DNA of 64,000 bases, taken from positions 186,001 to 250,000 of the forward strand of contig CAVZRR010000002.1 of assembly GCA_963777725.1 (NCBI GenBank), in the 5' to 3' direction. The translations under genes and the position numbers were made by a program. Under the pieces are notes generated by a model. That model did no database searches. It worked only from the letters and a program-made list of their open reading frames with translations, and was not told the DNA's origin. This document shows positions 1 through 10,118 of this stretch, piece after piece (position 1 is the first letter of the stretch; every line of letters starts with the position of its first letter). The stretch is from RPQJ01 sp963777725. GTDB taxonomy: Bacteria; Pseudomonadota; Gammaproteobacteria; Steroidobacterales; Steroidobacteraceae.

Positions 1-87
1 CTGCACGGACCGTAGCAATTGCACCCTGTACCGTCAAGGATGGCCACCCTAGAATCCGCCACCGAGTCGACCACGGGACAAATGCGC

Positions 88-696
88 ATGGCTGAAGTGC
101 TGGTGCTCTATTACTCGCGAAACGGCGCCACGGCCGAGCTCGCGCGACAGGTCGCGCGAGGCGTCGAGGCCGTGCCCGGTGCGACGGCGCGGCTGCGCAC
201 CGTGCCGGCCGTGTCGCCGACCAGCGAGGCCACCGAGCCCGCCGTCCCGCCCGCCGGCGCGCCGTACGCGACCTACGACGAGCTGCGCGCCTGCGACGGA
301 CTCGTGCTCGGCAGCCCAACCCGGTTCGGCAACATGGCGGCGCCGCTCAAGTACTTCCTCGACGGCACCAGCGCGATGTGGCTCAACGGCGGTCTCGACC
401 GCAAGCCCGCCGGAGTCTTCACCTCGGCATCGTCGATGCACGGTGGCCAGGAGTCGACGCTGCTCAGCATGATGCTGCCGCTGCTGCACCACGGCATGGT
501 CATCGTCGGCCTGCCGTTCACGGCCGATGCAATGCACCGCACGCGCACCGGCGGCTCGCCGTACGGCGCGAGCCACTTCAGCGCCGAGGATGGTCCCGGC
601 GGCCCGCGCTTGAGCGAGGACGAGCGGGAACTCGCGCGCCTGCTCGGTCGTCGCGTCGCCGAGCTGGCGATCGCCGTGCGCAGCCCGCGGCCGTGA
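88..696 (+). CDS. wrbA: NAD(P)H:quinone oxidoreductase, WrbA type
   Basis: Flavodoxin-fold FMN enzyme that reduces quinones with two electrons in the cytoplasm, limiting redox cycling. The N-terminus (AEVLVLYYSRNGAT) is the phosphate-binding loop for FMN. The segments GSPTRFGNMAAPLKYFLDGT and LLPLLHHGMVIVGLP are hallmark WrbA blocks. Length from this start is 202 residues, normal for the family. I chose the ATG at 88 because homologues begin just before the LVLYYSR strand; ATG 82 is equally possible, and ATG 19 would add an unrelated tail. There is no clear Shine-Dalgarno sequence. The stop overlaps the GTG start of the DUF2069 gene, so the two are probably co-translated. Family assignment is firm; physiological role is inferred. 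Confidence 0.93.
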   Translation: MAEVLVLYYSRNGATAELARQVARGVEAVPGATARLRTVPAVSPTSEATEPAVPPAGAPYATYDELRACDGLVLGSPTRFGNMAAPLKYFLDGTSAMWLNGGLDRKPAGVFTSASSMHGGQESTLLSMMLPLLHHGMVIVGLPFTADAMHRTRTGGSPYGASHFSAEDGPGGPRLSEDERELARLLGRRVAELAIAVRSPRP

Positions 697-1088
697 CGAC
701 GGCCACCACGCAAGCGGACGCGACGCGGCGGGCGCGCCGCCTGACGCTGGTGGCCGCGGCGGTGCTGGGCGTTTGCGTCGTCGCCGCCGCGCTGCCGGCC
801 TTCGCGTGGCCCACCAGCCTGGCCAGGTTGGCCATCCTGCTCGTGCCGCTGCTGTTGCCGCTGCCGGGCCTGCTGCGCGGGCAACGGCGCACCTACGCCT
901 GGGCGACGCTGTGCGTGACCCCGTATTTCATCTACGGCCTGACCGAAGTCATCGCGAACCCAGCCGTGCGCGCACCGGCCGGCGCGATCCTGTTCGCGAG
1001 CCTGGGGTGGTTCGTCACGCTGGTGAATTACCTGCGTGCCACCCGGCCAGCGCGGGCCGCCGACCCTCAGGTCGAGCCCGGCACCTGA
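693..1088 (+). CDS. DUF2069 small integral membrane protein
   Basis: Predicted 131-residue inner-membrane protein of unknown function. It starts at a GTG whose last bases overlap the wrbA stop (GTGA). About four hydrophobic helices are visible, including segments around VVAAALPAFAW, LAILLVPLLLPLPGLL and AILFASLGWFVTLVNYL. A wrbA-DUF2069 pair is a recurrent arrangement in Gammaproteobacteria, which supports the call. Its 3' end overlaps the 3' end of the convergent hda gene by 22 bases, so the two transcripts must be antisense there. No catalytic motif is evident. Confidence 0.82.
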   Translation: MTTATTQADATRRARRLTLVAAAVLGVCVVAAALPAFAWPTSLARLAILLVPLLLPLPGLLRGQRRTYAWATLCVTPYFIYGLTEVIANPAVRAPAGAILFASLGWFVTLVNYLRATRPARAADPQVEPGT

Positions 1089-1759
1089 GCCTCGAGCACC
1101 TCGCGCACGAACGGCACGGTCAGGCGACGCTGCGCGACGAGCGCAGCCTCGTCGAGCCGGTCCAGCACGGCGCAAAGTGAATGCATGTCGCGCGGCAGTC
1201 GATGCACCAGGTAAGCGGCTGCCTCCCTCGACAGCTCGAGGCCGCGCCTCGCGGCACGCGCTTCGAGCGCCTGTATCTGGCCCGCTTCGTCGAGTTCCCG
1301 CAGCTGGTGCACGGGCGCAGCGAGCAGGCGCGACCGCAGGTCCGGAAGCGTCAGACGCAGCGCAGCGGGCGGCGCGGTGCTCGAGATCAACAGCCGCCCG
1401 GGACCATCCTGCAGCAGCGTGTGCAGCCGGAAAATCGCGGCGTTCCAGTCGGCGTCGCCGGCCACCCGATCGAGTCCGTCGAGTGCGACCAGGTCGAGCG
1501 ATTCGCAGCCATCGAGCAGGCCCGGCGCCGCCGTCGCTTGCAGGTCGATGTAGGTGGCCACGCCGCCGCGATCGCTCGCGGCGGCGCAGGCAGCCCGCAG
1601 CAGGTGGGACTTGCCCGTTCCCGGCCGGCCCCAGAGCCACAGGACCGGGGGCGCGGAGCCGCCGGACAGCAACTGCAGGACCTCGCAGTTCGGGCCCGGC
1701 ACGAACGTCTCGAACCGCGCGGTCTCGTTCGGGCGTACTCGCAACGGCAGCTGCTGCAC
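1067..1759 (-). CDS. hda: DnaA regulatory inactivator Hda
   Basis: AAA+ protein that works with the DNA-loaded sliding clamp to trigger ATP hydrolysis by DnaA after initiation, preventing re-initiation. From the GTG start the protein is 230 residues, the usual size. The N-terminus carries QLPLRV (residues 3-8), matching the position of the clamp-binding peptide of Hda. A Walker A motif GRPGTGKS follows at residues 44-51, and Walker B (VALDGLD) downstream. The start lies 8 bases after the stop of the phosphatidyltransferase gene, inside the DUF2066-pgsA-like-hda operon. Longer in-frame extensions run through that upstream gene and are not credible. It is distinguished from DnaA by its short length and lack of a DNA-binding domain IV. 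Confidence 0.92.
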   Translation of the reverse strand: MQQLPLRVRPNETARFETFVPGPNCEVLQLLSGGSAPPVLWLWGRPGTGKSHLLRAACAAASDRGGVATYIDLQATAAPGLLDGCESLDLVALDGLDRVAGDADWNAAIFRLHTLLQDGPGRLLISSTAPPAALRLTLPDLRSRLLAAPVHQLRELDEAGQIQALEARAARRGLELSREAAAYLVHRLPRDMHSLCAVLDRLDEAALVAQRRLTVPFVREVLEAQVPGST

Positions 1760-1767
1760 GGCGCGCC

Positions 1768-2337
1768 TCAGCGCGCCGCAGCAGCGCGAGCGCGCGAGAC
1801 AGCCACCGCGCGCCGTATGTAGATCAGCACGTAGTCGATGCCACTGACCGAGGTCGTCAGCACGACCATCGCGCCTGCCGCGATGACGACGGGCATGCCG
1901 GGCCACGCGGAGGCCGCCTCCGACACCGCGGCTAGACAGAAGACGATCTGGAAGAAGGTGTTGATCTTGCTCGCGGCGGTCGGTGCCCCGCGCAGCGGCC
2001 CGAACAGGACCTTGAACGTGAGCGCGCCGAAGACGATCACGAGGTCGCGCAGCAGCACCAGCGCCGTGAGCCACCAGGGCGCGATCCCGACGATCGAGAG
2101 GCAGATGAAGACCGTCAGCAGCAGCAGCTTGTCCGCGAGCGGATCGAGCACCTTGCCGAGTTCGCTGGTCCAGTCGAAGCGCTTCGCGAGGAAGCCGTCG
2201 AGCGCGTCGGTGAATGCGGCCACGGCGAACAGCGCCATCACGGCCGGATAGCGACCCGTCAGGATCGAGTGCGCAACCGGGTAAACCATCAGGATCCGCA
2301 GTACGCAGAGCAGGTTCGGCAGATGCCTCAGGCTCAT
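1768..2337 (-). CDS. CDP-alcohol phosphatidyltransferase (PgsA/cardiolipin-synthase type)
   Basis: Integral membrane enzyme that transfers a phosphatidyl group from CDP-diacylglycerol to an alcohol, most likely glycerol-3-phosphate or phosphatidylglycerol. The 189-residue protein has the family signature with acidic residues at 44, 47, 65 and 69 (D-x2-DG-x2-A...G-x3-D-x3-D). The Arg that usually follows the Ala is Lys52 here, with an Arg next to it. Several hydrophobic helices span the rest. The ATG overlaps the DUF2066 stop (ATGA), and hda follows after 8 bases. Homologues at this locus are usually labelled only by superfamily; the alcohol substrate cannot be decided from sequence, so no symbol is given. 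Confidence 0.85.
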   Translation of the reverse strand: MSLRHLPNLLCVLRILMVYPVAHSILTGRYPAVMALFAVAAFTDALDGFLAKRFDWTSELGKVLDPLADKLLLLTVFICLSIVGIAPWWLTALVLLRDLVIVFGALTFKVLFGPLRGAPTAASKINTFFQIVFCLAAVSEAASAWPGMPVVIAAGAMVVLTTSVSGIDYVLIYIRRAVAVSRARAAAAR

Positions 2338-3227
2338 GGCTGGAACAGGAAGTCCACGCCGGCGTCGGCCGGGTCCGTGCTGCGGGCTGCAGCCTGCAAC
2401 CGGCCATCGAGGGCTGCGATCCGGACCAGCGACTGCCGGTCGCCTTGGATGGTCAGGCGCAATCGTACGACGTCGCCGGTGAGCGCTTCGACCGACAGGT
2501 CGCGGACCATGCTCAGCGACCTGAGGTAGCGGACCAGCGCCGCGTAGGCCGTGACGTCACGCATGCCGCCGACGCTGACGCTCAGGCTGGACGTCGAGCG
2601 GGTCGAGGGCGGCGCGTAGTACGCGGCCAGCGTGTCTGCGGCGAGGTCGACGCCGTCCTGGACCGAGCCGCGTGCCTCGGCCGTCTGGCCCGCATGCGAA
2701 AACTTCCAGGCGAACCCCGAGGCGCCAGGGACTCCGCTCAGCGTCGCGCTCGCGACGGCCCCGCCCGGACCCCAGGCGATCGGCAGGCCGCGCCAGGCCG
2801 CCGCGCGTTCGATCTCGGTGCGGTCCGCCCCGGTCACGGTGACGACGGTCACTGGACGCTCGGTGGGCCAGAGCGGCAGTCCGGCCTGCTGCAGCAACTC
2901 CTCGACGGCTCCGCCGGCGAAGCCGACTTTCAGCATCTGGTCTGCAGTCTTCGCATAGCGCTGCACGTAACGGGCCGGATTGGCTGCCACGACGGTGCGA
3001 TTGGTCGCAGCGCCACGGCGGCCGGAAGCCTTGACGGCAACCGCCTGCAGCGCCTCGGCGAAGGCCCGCGCGCGGTCTTCCTCGGTCGGACCGCCGAGCG
3101 GTACGGTCACTTCGTAGAACGGCGTGTCGCTGCGTGCCCAGTCCGGCCACAGCAGGGACGTGATGCAGACGAGCGCGGCCACGAGGGCCGGCCCGCCGAT
3201 CCTGGCGGTGCTTGTTGCTCTGCGCAT
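2334..3227 (-). CDS. DUF2066 domain exported protein
   Basis: Protein of about 297 residues, function unknown, found next to purM in many Gammaproteobacteria. I chose the internal ATG at 3227 because it gives a compact signal peptide (basic MRRATSTAR, hydrophobic GGPALVAALVCITSLLW, then a probable cleavage site near ARS-DTPF). The longer version from 3260 would bury this. The mature part begins FYEVTVPLGG, typical of the family. It is the first gene of the reverse-strand DUF2066-pgsA-like-hda operon. The region to purM (3228-3321) must hold divergent promoters. Confidence 0.8.
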   Translation of the reverse strand: MRRATSTARIGGPALVAALVCITSLLWPDWARSDTPFYEVTVPLGGPTEEDRARAFAEALQAVAVKASGRRGAATNRTVVAANPARYVQRYAKTADQMLKVGFAGGAVEELLQQAGLPLWPTERPVTVVTVTGADRTEIERAAAWRGLPIAWGPGGAVASATLSGVPGASGFAWKFSHAGQTAEARGSVQDGVDLAADTLAAYYAPPSTRSTSSLSVSVGGMRDVTAYAALVRYLRSLSMVRDLSVEALTGDVVRLRLTIQGDRQSLVRIAALDGRLQAAARSTDPADAGVDFLFQP

Positions 3228-3263
3228 GTGTCCGGAGGGAGTTCGACGCTGCCGGCGCACGTG

Positions 3264-3269
3264 TAAAAT
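3264..3269 (+). promoter_or_regulatory. Putative -10 element of purM promoter
   Basis: The hexamer TAAAAT, preceded by GTG, lies about 50 bases before the purM start in otherwise very GC-rich sequence. It matches TATAAT at five of six positions. No convincing -35 hexamer is present at the right distance, so the call rests on the -10 and its location only. Confidence 0.35.
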
Positions 3270-3321
3270 ACCACACCGCCTCGATCCCTACCCCGGGGCA
3301 GCCTGCCCACGGGAGATCCAC

Positions 3322-4356
3322 ATGGCCGACACCAGACCGACCACCTATCGCGACGCCGGCGTGGACATCGACGCGGGCGACGAGCTCGTCGAGCGCATCA
3401 AGCCGGCCGTGAAGCGCTCGATGCGCCCGGAAGTGCTTGGCGGCCTCGGCGGCTTCGGCGCACTCGTCGAGGTGCCCCTGCACCGGTTCCGCCAGCCGGT
3501 CATGGTTTCCGGCACCGACGGCGTCGGCACCAAGCTGCGCCTCGCGATCGAGACCGGCCGTCACGACACGATCGGCATCGACCTGGTTGCAATGTGCGCG
3601 AACGACGTCGTCGTGCAGGGCGCCGAGCCGATCTTCTTCCTCGACTACTACGCGACCGGGCGCCTGCAGGTGGACGTCGCGGAGCGCGTCATCAAGGGCA
3701 TCGTCGAGGGCTGCCTGCAGGCGGGTTGCGCGCTGGTCGGCGGCGAGACGGCCGAAATGCCGGGCATGTACGAGGGCGACGACTACGACCTCGCGGGCTT
3801 CTGCGTCGGGCTCGTCGAGAAGGACCGCATCATCGACGGCTCCCGGACCCGCGCCGGGGACGTGATCATCGGTCTCGCCTCCTCCGGGCCGCACTCGAAC
3901 GGCTACTCGCTGATTCGGCGGCTGCTCGCAACGAGCGGCGCGACGCCGACCACCCGCGTGGACGGCGCGCTGCTCTACGACCTGCTGCTCGCGCCGACCC
4001 GGATTTACGTGAAGTCGGTGCTGGCGCTGCTTGCGGAAGTGCCGGTGCACGCCATCGCACACATCACCGGCGGCGGCCCGACCGGCAACATCCCGCGCGT
4101 GCTGCCGGCCGGCCTCGAGGCCGTGATCGACGAACGGCAGTGGACGCGTCCCGCGGTGTTCGACTGGCTGCAGCGCGCCGGCCACGTCGAGCGCGACGAG
4201 ATGCACCGCACGTTCAATTGCGGGCTCGGCATGACGTTGTGCGTCCCGGCGACCGCCGCGGATCGGGCCCTGGCCATCCTGCGCGACTGCGGCGAACAGG
4301 CCAGCATCGTGGGCGAGGTGCGCAGCGGCGAGCGCGGAGTCGTGATCGAACGATGA
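3322..4356 (+). CDS. purM: Phosphoribosylformylglycinamidine cyclo-ligase (AIR synthetase)
   Basis: ATP-dependent ring closure of FGAM to aminoimidazole ribonucleotide, step five of purine biosynthesis, in the cytoplasm. The protein is 344 residues from ATG 3322, matching the usual 340-350. Recognisable blocks are TYRDAGVDIDAGDELVERI at the N-terminus, VSGTDGVGTKL, VAMCANDVVVQGAEP, GGETAEMPGMY and HITGGGPTGNIPRVLP. A GGGAG sequence 6-10 bases upstream fits a ribosome site. Its stop overlaps the purN start (ATGA), so the two purine enzymes are translationally coupled. Confidence 0.97.
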   Translation: MADTRPTTYRDAGVDIDAGDELVERIKPAVKRSMRPEVLGGLGGFGALVEVPLHRFRQPVMVSGTDGVGTKLRLAIETGRHDTIGIDLVAMCANDVVVQGAEPIFFLDYYATGRLQVDVAERVIKGIVEGCLQAGCALVGGETAEMPGMYEGDDYDLAGFCVGLVEKDRIIDGSRTRAGDVIIGLASSGPHSNGYSLIRRLLATSGATPTTRVDGALLYDLLLAPTRIYVKSVLALLAEVPVHAIAHITGGGPTGNIPRVLPAGLEAVIDERQWTRPAVFDWLQRAGHVERDEMHRTFNCGLGMTLCVPATAADRALAILRDCGEQASIVGEVRSGERGVVIER

Positions 4357-5027
4357 GTGCCGGTGCCGACCGGCTGCCGATCGTCGTCCTGATCTCCGGC
4401 TCGGGTAGCAACCTGCGGGCCATCGCGGAGGGCGCCCGCAGCGGCACGCTGCCGGTCGAGATCCGCGCCGTGATCAGCGACCGAGCCGATGCGGCGGGGC
4501 TGGCCTGGGCTGCCGATGCCGGGCTGCCGGCCCTCGCGATCTCGCCAAGGGATTACGCCGACCGCACAGCCTTCGATCGCGCGCTGGCCGACCGGATCGA
4601 CAATTATGCGCCGCGGCTGGTCGTGCTCGCGGGGTTCATGCGCATCCTGGGTCGCGAATTCGTCGAGCGCTTCGCGGGGCGAATGCTCAACATCCACCCC
4701 TCCCTGTTGCCCAGGCACCGTGGCCTGCGCACGCACCAGCGTGCGCTCGAGGCTGGCGACGCGGTGCATGGGGCGAGCGTTCACTTCGTGACGCCCGAAC
4801 TCGACGGTGGCCCGGTGGTCCTACAGGCACGGGTCCCCGTGCGGGCCGACGATGATGAGGCCACCTTGGCTGCCCGAGTCCTTGCCCAGGAACACCGGAT
4901 TTATCCGCAGTGCATTGGTTGGTATGCCACGGGCCGCCTGCATTTCCGCGACGGCGCGGTCGTGCTGGATGGGCGCGTGCTCGAATCCCCGCTGGTCGTG
5001 GAGGCCTCCGATGAAGTGGCAGCCTGA
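4353..5027 (+). CDS. purN: Phosphoribosylglycinamide formyltransferase
   Basis: Transfers a formyl group from 10-formyltetrahydrofolate to GAR in step three of purine synthesis. 224 residues. Motifs seen: the N-terminal nucleotide-binding strand IVVLISGSGSNLRAI, the catalytic Asn-His segment MLNIHPSLLP, and the Asp-containing HFVTPELDGGPVV, matching the Asn/His/Asp triad of the family. The ATG overlaps the purM stop. The last 17 bases overlap the start of the DUF3108 gene, continuing the coupled operon. Confidence 0.96.
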   Translation: MSAGADRLPIVVLISGSGSNLRAIAEGARSGTLPVEIRAVISDRADAAGLAWAADAGLPALAISPRDYADRTAFDRALADRIDNYAPRLVVLAGFMRILGREFVERFAGRMLNIHPSLLPRHRGLRTHQRALEAGDAVHGASVHFVTPELDGGPVVLQARVPVRADDDEATLAARVLAQEHRIYPQCIGWYATGRLHFRDGAVVLDGRVLESPLVVEASDEVAA

Positions 5028-5766
5028 GATTCTCGGCGCCGTGGCGGCCCTCGCGCTCGCGGCGGCGTGGCCGGTGATCGCGCAAGGCGCAGACGCGGCG
5101 ACCCTGCAGCCATACAAGGCCCGCTACCAGGTGCACTATCGCGGGCTCAACGGCGGCCAGATCGAGACCGGGTTGCGCCCCGGCCCGGAAGCCGGCCAGT
5201 GGTTGTACGAAACGCGGGCCTTTCCGAGCCTGCTCGGCCGCGTCGCCGTCAGTTCGCAAGCGCGCGAACGCGGTGTCATGCAGGTCACGCCCACCGGTGT
5301 CCGGCCGCTCACGTTCGATTTCAACGATGGCAGCGACGGCTCCGCCAAGGACGTGCGCTTCGCGTTCGACTGGAACGCCCAGCGAGTGAAAGGCGTGGCC
5401 GAAGGCGTGCCCTTCGAGCTCGACGTGCCGCCCAACGCCCAGGACACCGCCTCCGTGCAGGCCGCCATGCTGGTCGAACTGCTGGCGCACCGCAAACCCA
5501 CGAGCTTCCCGATCCTGACCGGGCGACGGCTCCGCGAATACCGCTACTGGTCGGAAGGCCGCGCGACCGTCATGACGCCGTTCGGCCAGTTCGAGGCCGT
5601 CGTCTGGGCCAACCAGCGCGACGGCTCGACGCGCGTCACCAAGGTCTGGCACGCGCCCGCGCTCGGCTACCTGCCCGTGCAGGCGATGCAGTACCGGAAG
5701 GGGCAGCCGGAGGTGCAGATGCGGCTGCTGTCTCTGGAGAGACAGGGGATAGGGGATGGGGGATAG
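5011..5766 (+). CDS. DUF3108 domain periplasmic protein
   Basis: Exported protein of 251 residues, function unknown, regularly found downstream of purN in this class. The start at ATG 5011 gives a signal peptide (ILGAVAALALAAAWPVIAQGADA). The mature domain contains YKARYQVHYRGLNGG and RVTKVWHAPALGYLPV, typical DUF3108 stretches that resemble outer-membrane-associated beta-rich folds. The C-terminus is odd: the last residues (QGIGDGG) and the TAG stop are encoded by a G-rich heptamer repeat that begins at 5745. The repeat has therefore replaced or extended the native end. Confidence 0.82.
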   Translation: MKWQPEILGAVAALALAAAWPVIAQGADAATLQPYKARYQVHYRGLNGGQIETGLRPGPEAGQWLYETRAFPSLLGRVAVSSQARERGVMQVTPTGVRPLTFDFNDGSDGSAKDVRFAFDWNAQRVKGVAEGVPFELDVPPNAQDTASVQAAMLVELLAHRKPTSFPILTGRRLREYRYWSEGRATVMTPFGQFEAVVWANQRDGSTRVTKVWHAPALGYLPVQAMQYRKGQPEVQMRLLSLERQGIGDGG

Positions 5767-5845
5767 GGGATAGTCGGAGGTGCCGCCGTGACGTTCAGGC
5801 GGCACTTCCTGACTATCCCCCATCCCCTATCCCCTATCCCCTTCC
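5745..5845. repeat. GGGGATA/GGGGATG heptamer repeat forming a long hairpin, copy 1
   Basis: Left arm 5745-5775 is four tandem heptamers (GGGGATA, GGGGATG, GGGGATA, GGGGATA) plus GTC. Right arm 5811-5841 is the inverted set in the order A-A-G-A when read on the reverse strand. The 35-base middle is itself an imperfect inverted repeat (GGAGGTGCCGCC against GGCGGCACTTCC, one mismatch). The element sits between the convergent DUF3108 and dcd genes and could act as a bidirectional terminator. The G4 runs spaced by three bases also satisfy the pattern for a G-quadruplex. Related copies lie at 43941 and 58458. Confidence 0.9.
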
Positions 5846-6412
5846 TCAAGCTTTCGGCAACGTCACGCCCCGCTGCCCCATGTACTTGCCGCCGCGGTCC
5901 TTGTAGGACGTCTCGCAGACCTCGTCCGACTCGAAGAACAGCATCTGCGCGACGCCCTCGTTCGCGTAGATCTTGGCGGGCAGCGTCGTCGTGTTCGAGA
6001 ACTCGAGCGTCACGTGACCCTCCCACTCCGGCTCGAGCGGCGTCACGTTGACGATGATGCCGCAGCGGGCGTAGGTCGACTTGCCGAGGCAGACGGTCAG
6101 CACGCTGCGCGGGATCCGGAAGTACTCGACCGTGCGGGCGAGCGCGAACGAATTCGGCGGGATGATGCAGACCTCGCCGTTGAAGTCGACGAACGAACCG
6201 CGGTCGAAGTCCTTCGGGTCGACGATCGTCGAGTTGATGTTGGTGAAGATCTTGAATTCCGCGGCGCAGCGGACGTCGTACCCGTAGCTCGAGGTGCCGT
6301 AGGAAACGATGCGCTGGCCATTTGCGGTGCGCACCTGGCCGGGCTCGAACGGTTCGATCATGCCGTGGGTCTCGGCCATGCGGCGGATCCAGCGGTCGGA
6401 CTTGATGCTCAC
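5846..6412 (-). CDS. dcd: dCTP deaminase
   Basis: Converts dCTP to dUTP, feeding dTMP synthesis. 188 residues from a GTG start two bases after the mrp stop, close to the 193 of the enteric enzyme. Key stretches are SIKSDRWIRRMAE at the N-terminus, SYGYDVRCAAEFKIF, and the active-site block LGKSTYARCGIIV followed by PLEPEWEGHVTLEFSNTT, which carries the catalytic Glu. The C-terminus GQRGVTLPKA is typical. It is the second gene of the mrp-dcd pair and ends one base before the heptamer repeat. Confidence 0.94.
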   Translation of the reverse strand: MSIKSDRWIRRMAETHGMIEPFEPGQVRTANGQRIVSYGTSSYGYDVRCAAEFKIFTNINSTIVDPKDFDRGSFVDFNGEVCIIPPNSFALARTVEYFRIPRSVLTVCLGKSTYARCGIIVNVTPLEPEWEGHVTLEFSNTTTLPAKIYANEGVAQMLFFESDEVCETSYKDRGGKYMGQRGVTLPKA

Positions 6413-6414
6413 GC

Positions 6415-7506
6415 TCAGGTTTCCTCGACGGTGATGCTGGGGGCAGCGACGCCGGACCGCGGCGGCCAGGAGAGCTGCGCAGCGGTCCGCCGCGCCGTCT
6501 CGAGGTAGGCCCGGCCCACGGGGCCATCCGGGTCGGCGACCACGGTCGGCCGCCCGGCGTCCGTCTCCTCGCGGATGCGGATGTCGAGCGGCAACTGCCC
6601 GAGCAGGCGCACGCCATACTGCTCCGCCATGCGCGCGCCGCCGCCGGTGCCGAAGATCGGCTCCTCGTGACCGCACTTGGAACAGATGTGGATGCTCATG
6701 TTCTCGACGACGCCCAGCACCGGGATGGCGACTTTCTGGAACATCCGCAGGCCCTTGCGTGCGTCGAGCAGCGCGATGTCCTGCGGCGTGGTCACGACGA
6801 CGGCCCCGCTCACCGGCACGCGCTGCGAGAGCGTGAGCTGGATGTCGCCCGTGCCGGGTGGCATGTCCACGACCAGGTAGTCGAGTTCGCCCCAGTTCGT
6901 GTCGCCGAGCAACTGGGTCAGGGCCTGGGTGACCATGGGTCCGCGCCAGACCATCGGCTGCTCTTCCTCGATCAGGAAACCGATCGAGATGACCTTGACG
7001 CCGTGCGCCTCGAGCGGCTCGATGCGCCGACCGTCGCGGGACATCGGCCGCTCGCCCTGCAGGCCCATCATGCGCGGCTGGCTCGGCCCGTAGATGTCCG
7101 CGTCGAGCAGGCCGACCCGGGCGCCGTCCAGCGCCAGCGCCAGCGCCATGTTGACGGCTGTCGTGGACTTGCCGACGCCACCTTTGCCGGAGGCCACCGC
7201 GATCACGTTGCTGATGCCGGGCAGGGGCTTCAGCCCGCCCTGGACGGCCTGGGCCGCGACCCGCCAGGTGACCACGACGCGGGCCGGTCCGACCTGCGGC
7301 TCGGCCGCAAGCAGGCGCTCGAGCGTCGCCGACAGCTCCGGGGCGTAGCGGCCCGCCGGGAAGCCGAGTTCGACCTCCACGACGACCGAACCGGCCTCGG
7401 ACCGGACGGACTTCACAGCTTTGGCCTCCGCCAAGGGCATCCCGAGGTGGGGTTCGACATAATTCCCGACCACAAGGCGGGCTTGGCGGACGCGATCGTC
7501 TGTCAT
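6415..7506 (-). CDS. mrp: Iron-sulfur cluster carrier ATPase Mrp/ApbC
   Basis: P-loop ATPase of the Mrp/NBP35 family that binds and transfers Fe-S clusters. 363 residues. An N-terminal MIP18-like domain (about residues 1-90) precedes the deviant Walker A GKGGVGKS (107-114). DADIYGPSQPRMMG and DYLVVDMPPGTGDIQLT follow, and the cluster-binding pair sits in HICSKCGHE. The ATG at 7506 was preferred because in-frame sequence further upstream is not Mrp-like. In enteric bacteria mrp and metG are divergent neighbours. Here a 4.6-kb kinase-pilT block lies between them. Confidence 0.95.
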   Translation of the reverse strand: MTDDRVRQARLVVGNYVEPHLGMPLAEAKAVKSVRSEAGSVVVEVELGFPAGRYAPELSATLERLLAAEPQVGPARVVVTWRVAAQAVQGGLKPLPGISNVIAVASGKGGVGKSTTAVNMALALALDGARVGLLDADIYGPSQPRMMGLQGERPMSRDGRRIEPLEAHGVKVISIGFLIEEEQPMVWRGPMVTQALTQLLGDTNWGELDYLVVDMPPGTGDIQLTLSQRVPVSGAVVVTTPQDIALLDARKGLRMFQKVAIPVLGVVENMSIHICSKCGHEEPIFGTGGGARMAEQYGVRLLGQLPLDIRIREETDAGRPTVVADPDGPVGRAYLETARRTAAQLSWPPRSGVAAPSITVEET

Positions 7507-7720
7507 GTTCTTGGCCAACGTATCAGTGGGAGAACGGCATGTGCCGCAGGCTGCCGATTGTAGCGGAATCCGCTCGTGGGCTTCGGTCCCCAGTGAGACG
7601 GGGCATGAGCCGCCGCACGTGTCATAATTTTCGTTCGCGCGCCCGGGATCCCGGCGTCGCGCGGTCTGCTGCCTGATCCGCCCTGCAACGCGAGGCCCCG
7701 TCCGTCCGACTCCCCTGCAA
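7507..7720. promoter_or_regulatory. Divergent intergenic region, mrp and HEAT-kinase
   Basis: 214 bases that must hold promoters in both directions. On the forward strand a CATAAT hexamer at 7623-7628 inside CACGTGTCATAATTTTCG could be a -10 for the kinase operon. A nearly identical CGTGGCATAATT precedes metG. Short palindromes are present (AGCGG-AAT-CCGCT near 7562 and CCGGGATCCCGG near 7644). No convincing -35 was found. Confidence 0.3.
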
Positions 7721-10105
<2,385 letters not shown>

Positions 10106-10118
10106 CGGGAGCCGCCGC

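Noticed and set aside
5745..5845. CRISPR array
   Set aside because: The heptamer units are directly tandem, without spacers, and are arranged as inverted arms; no cas genes are in the window.
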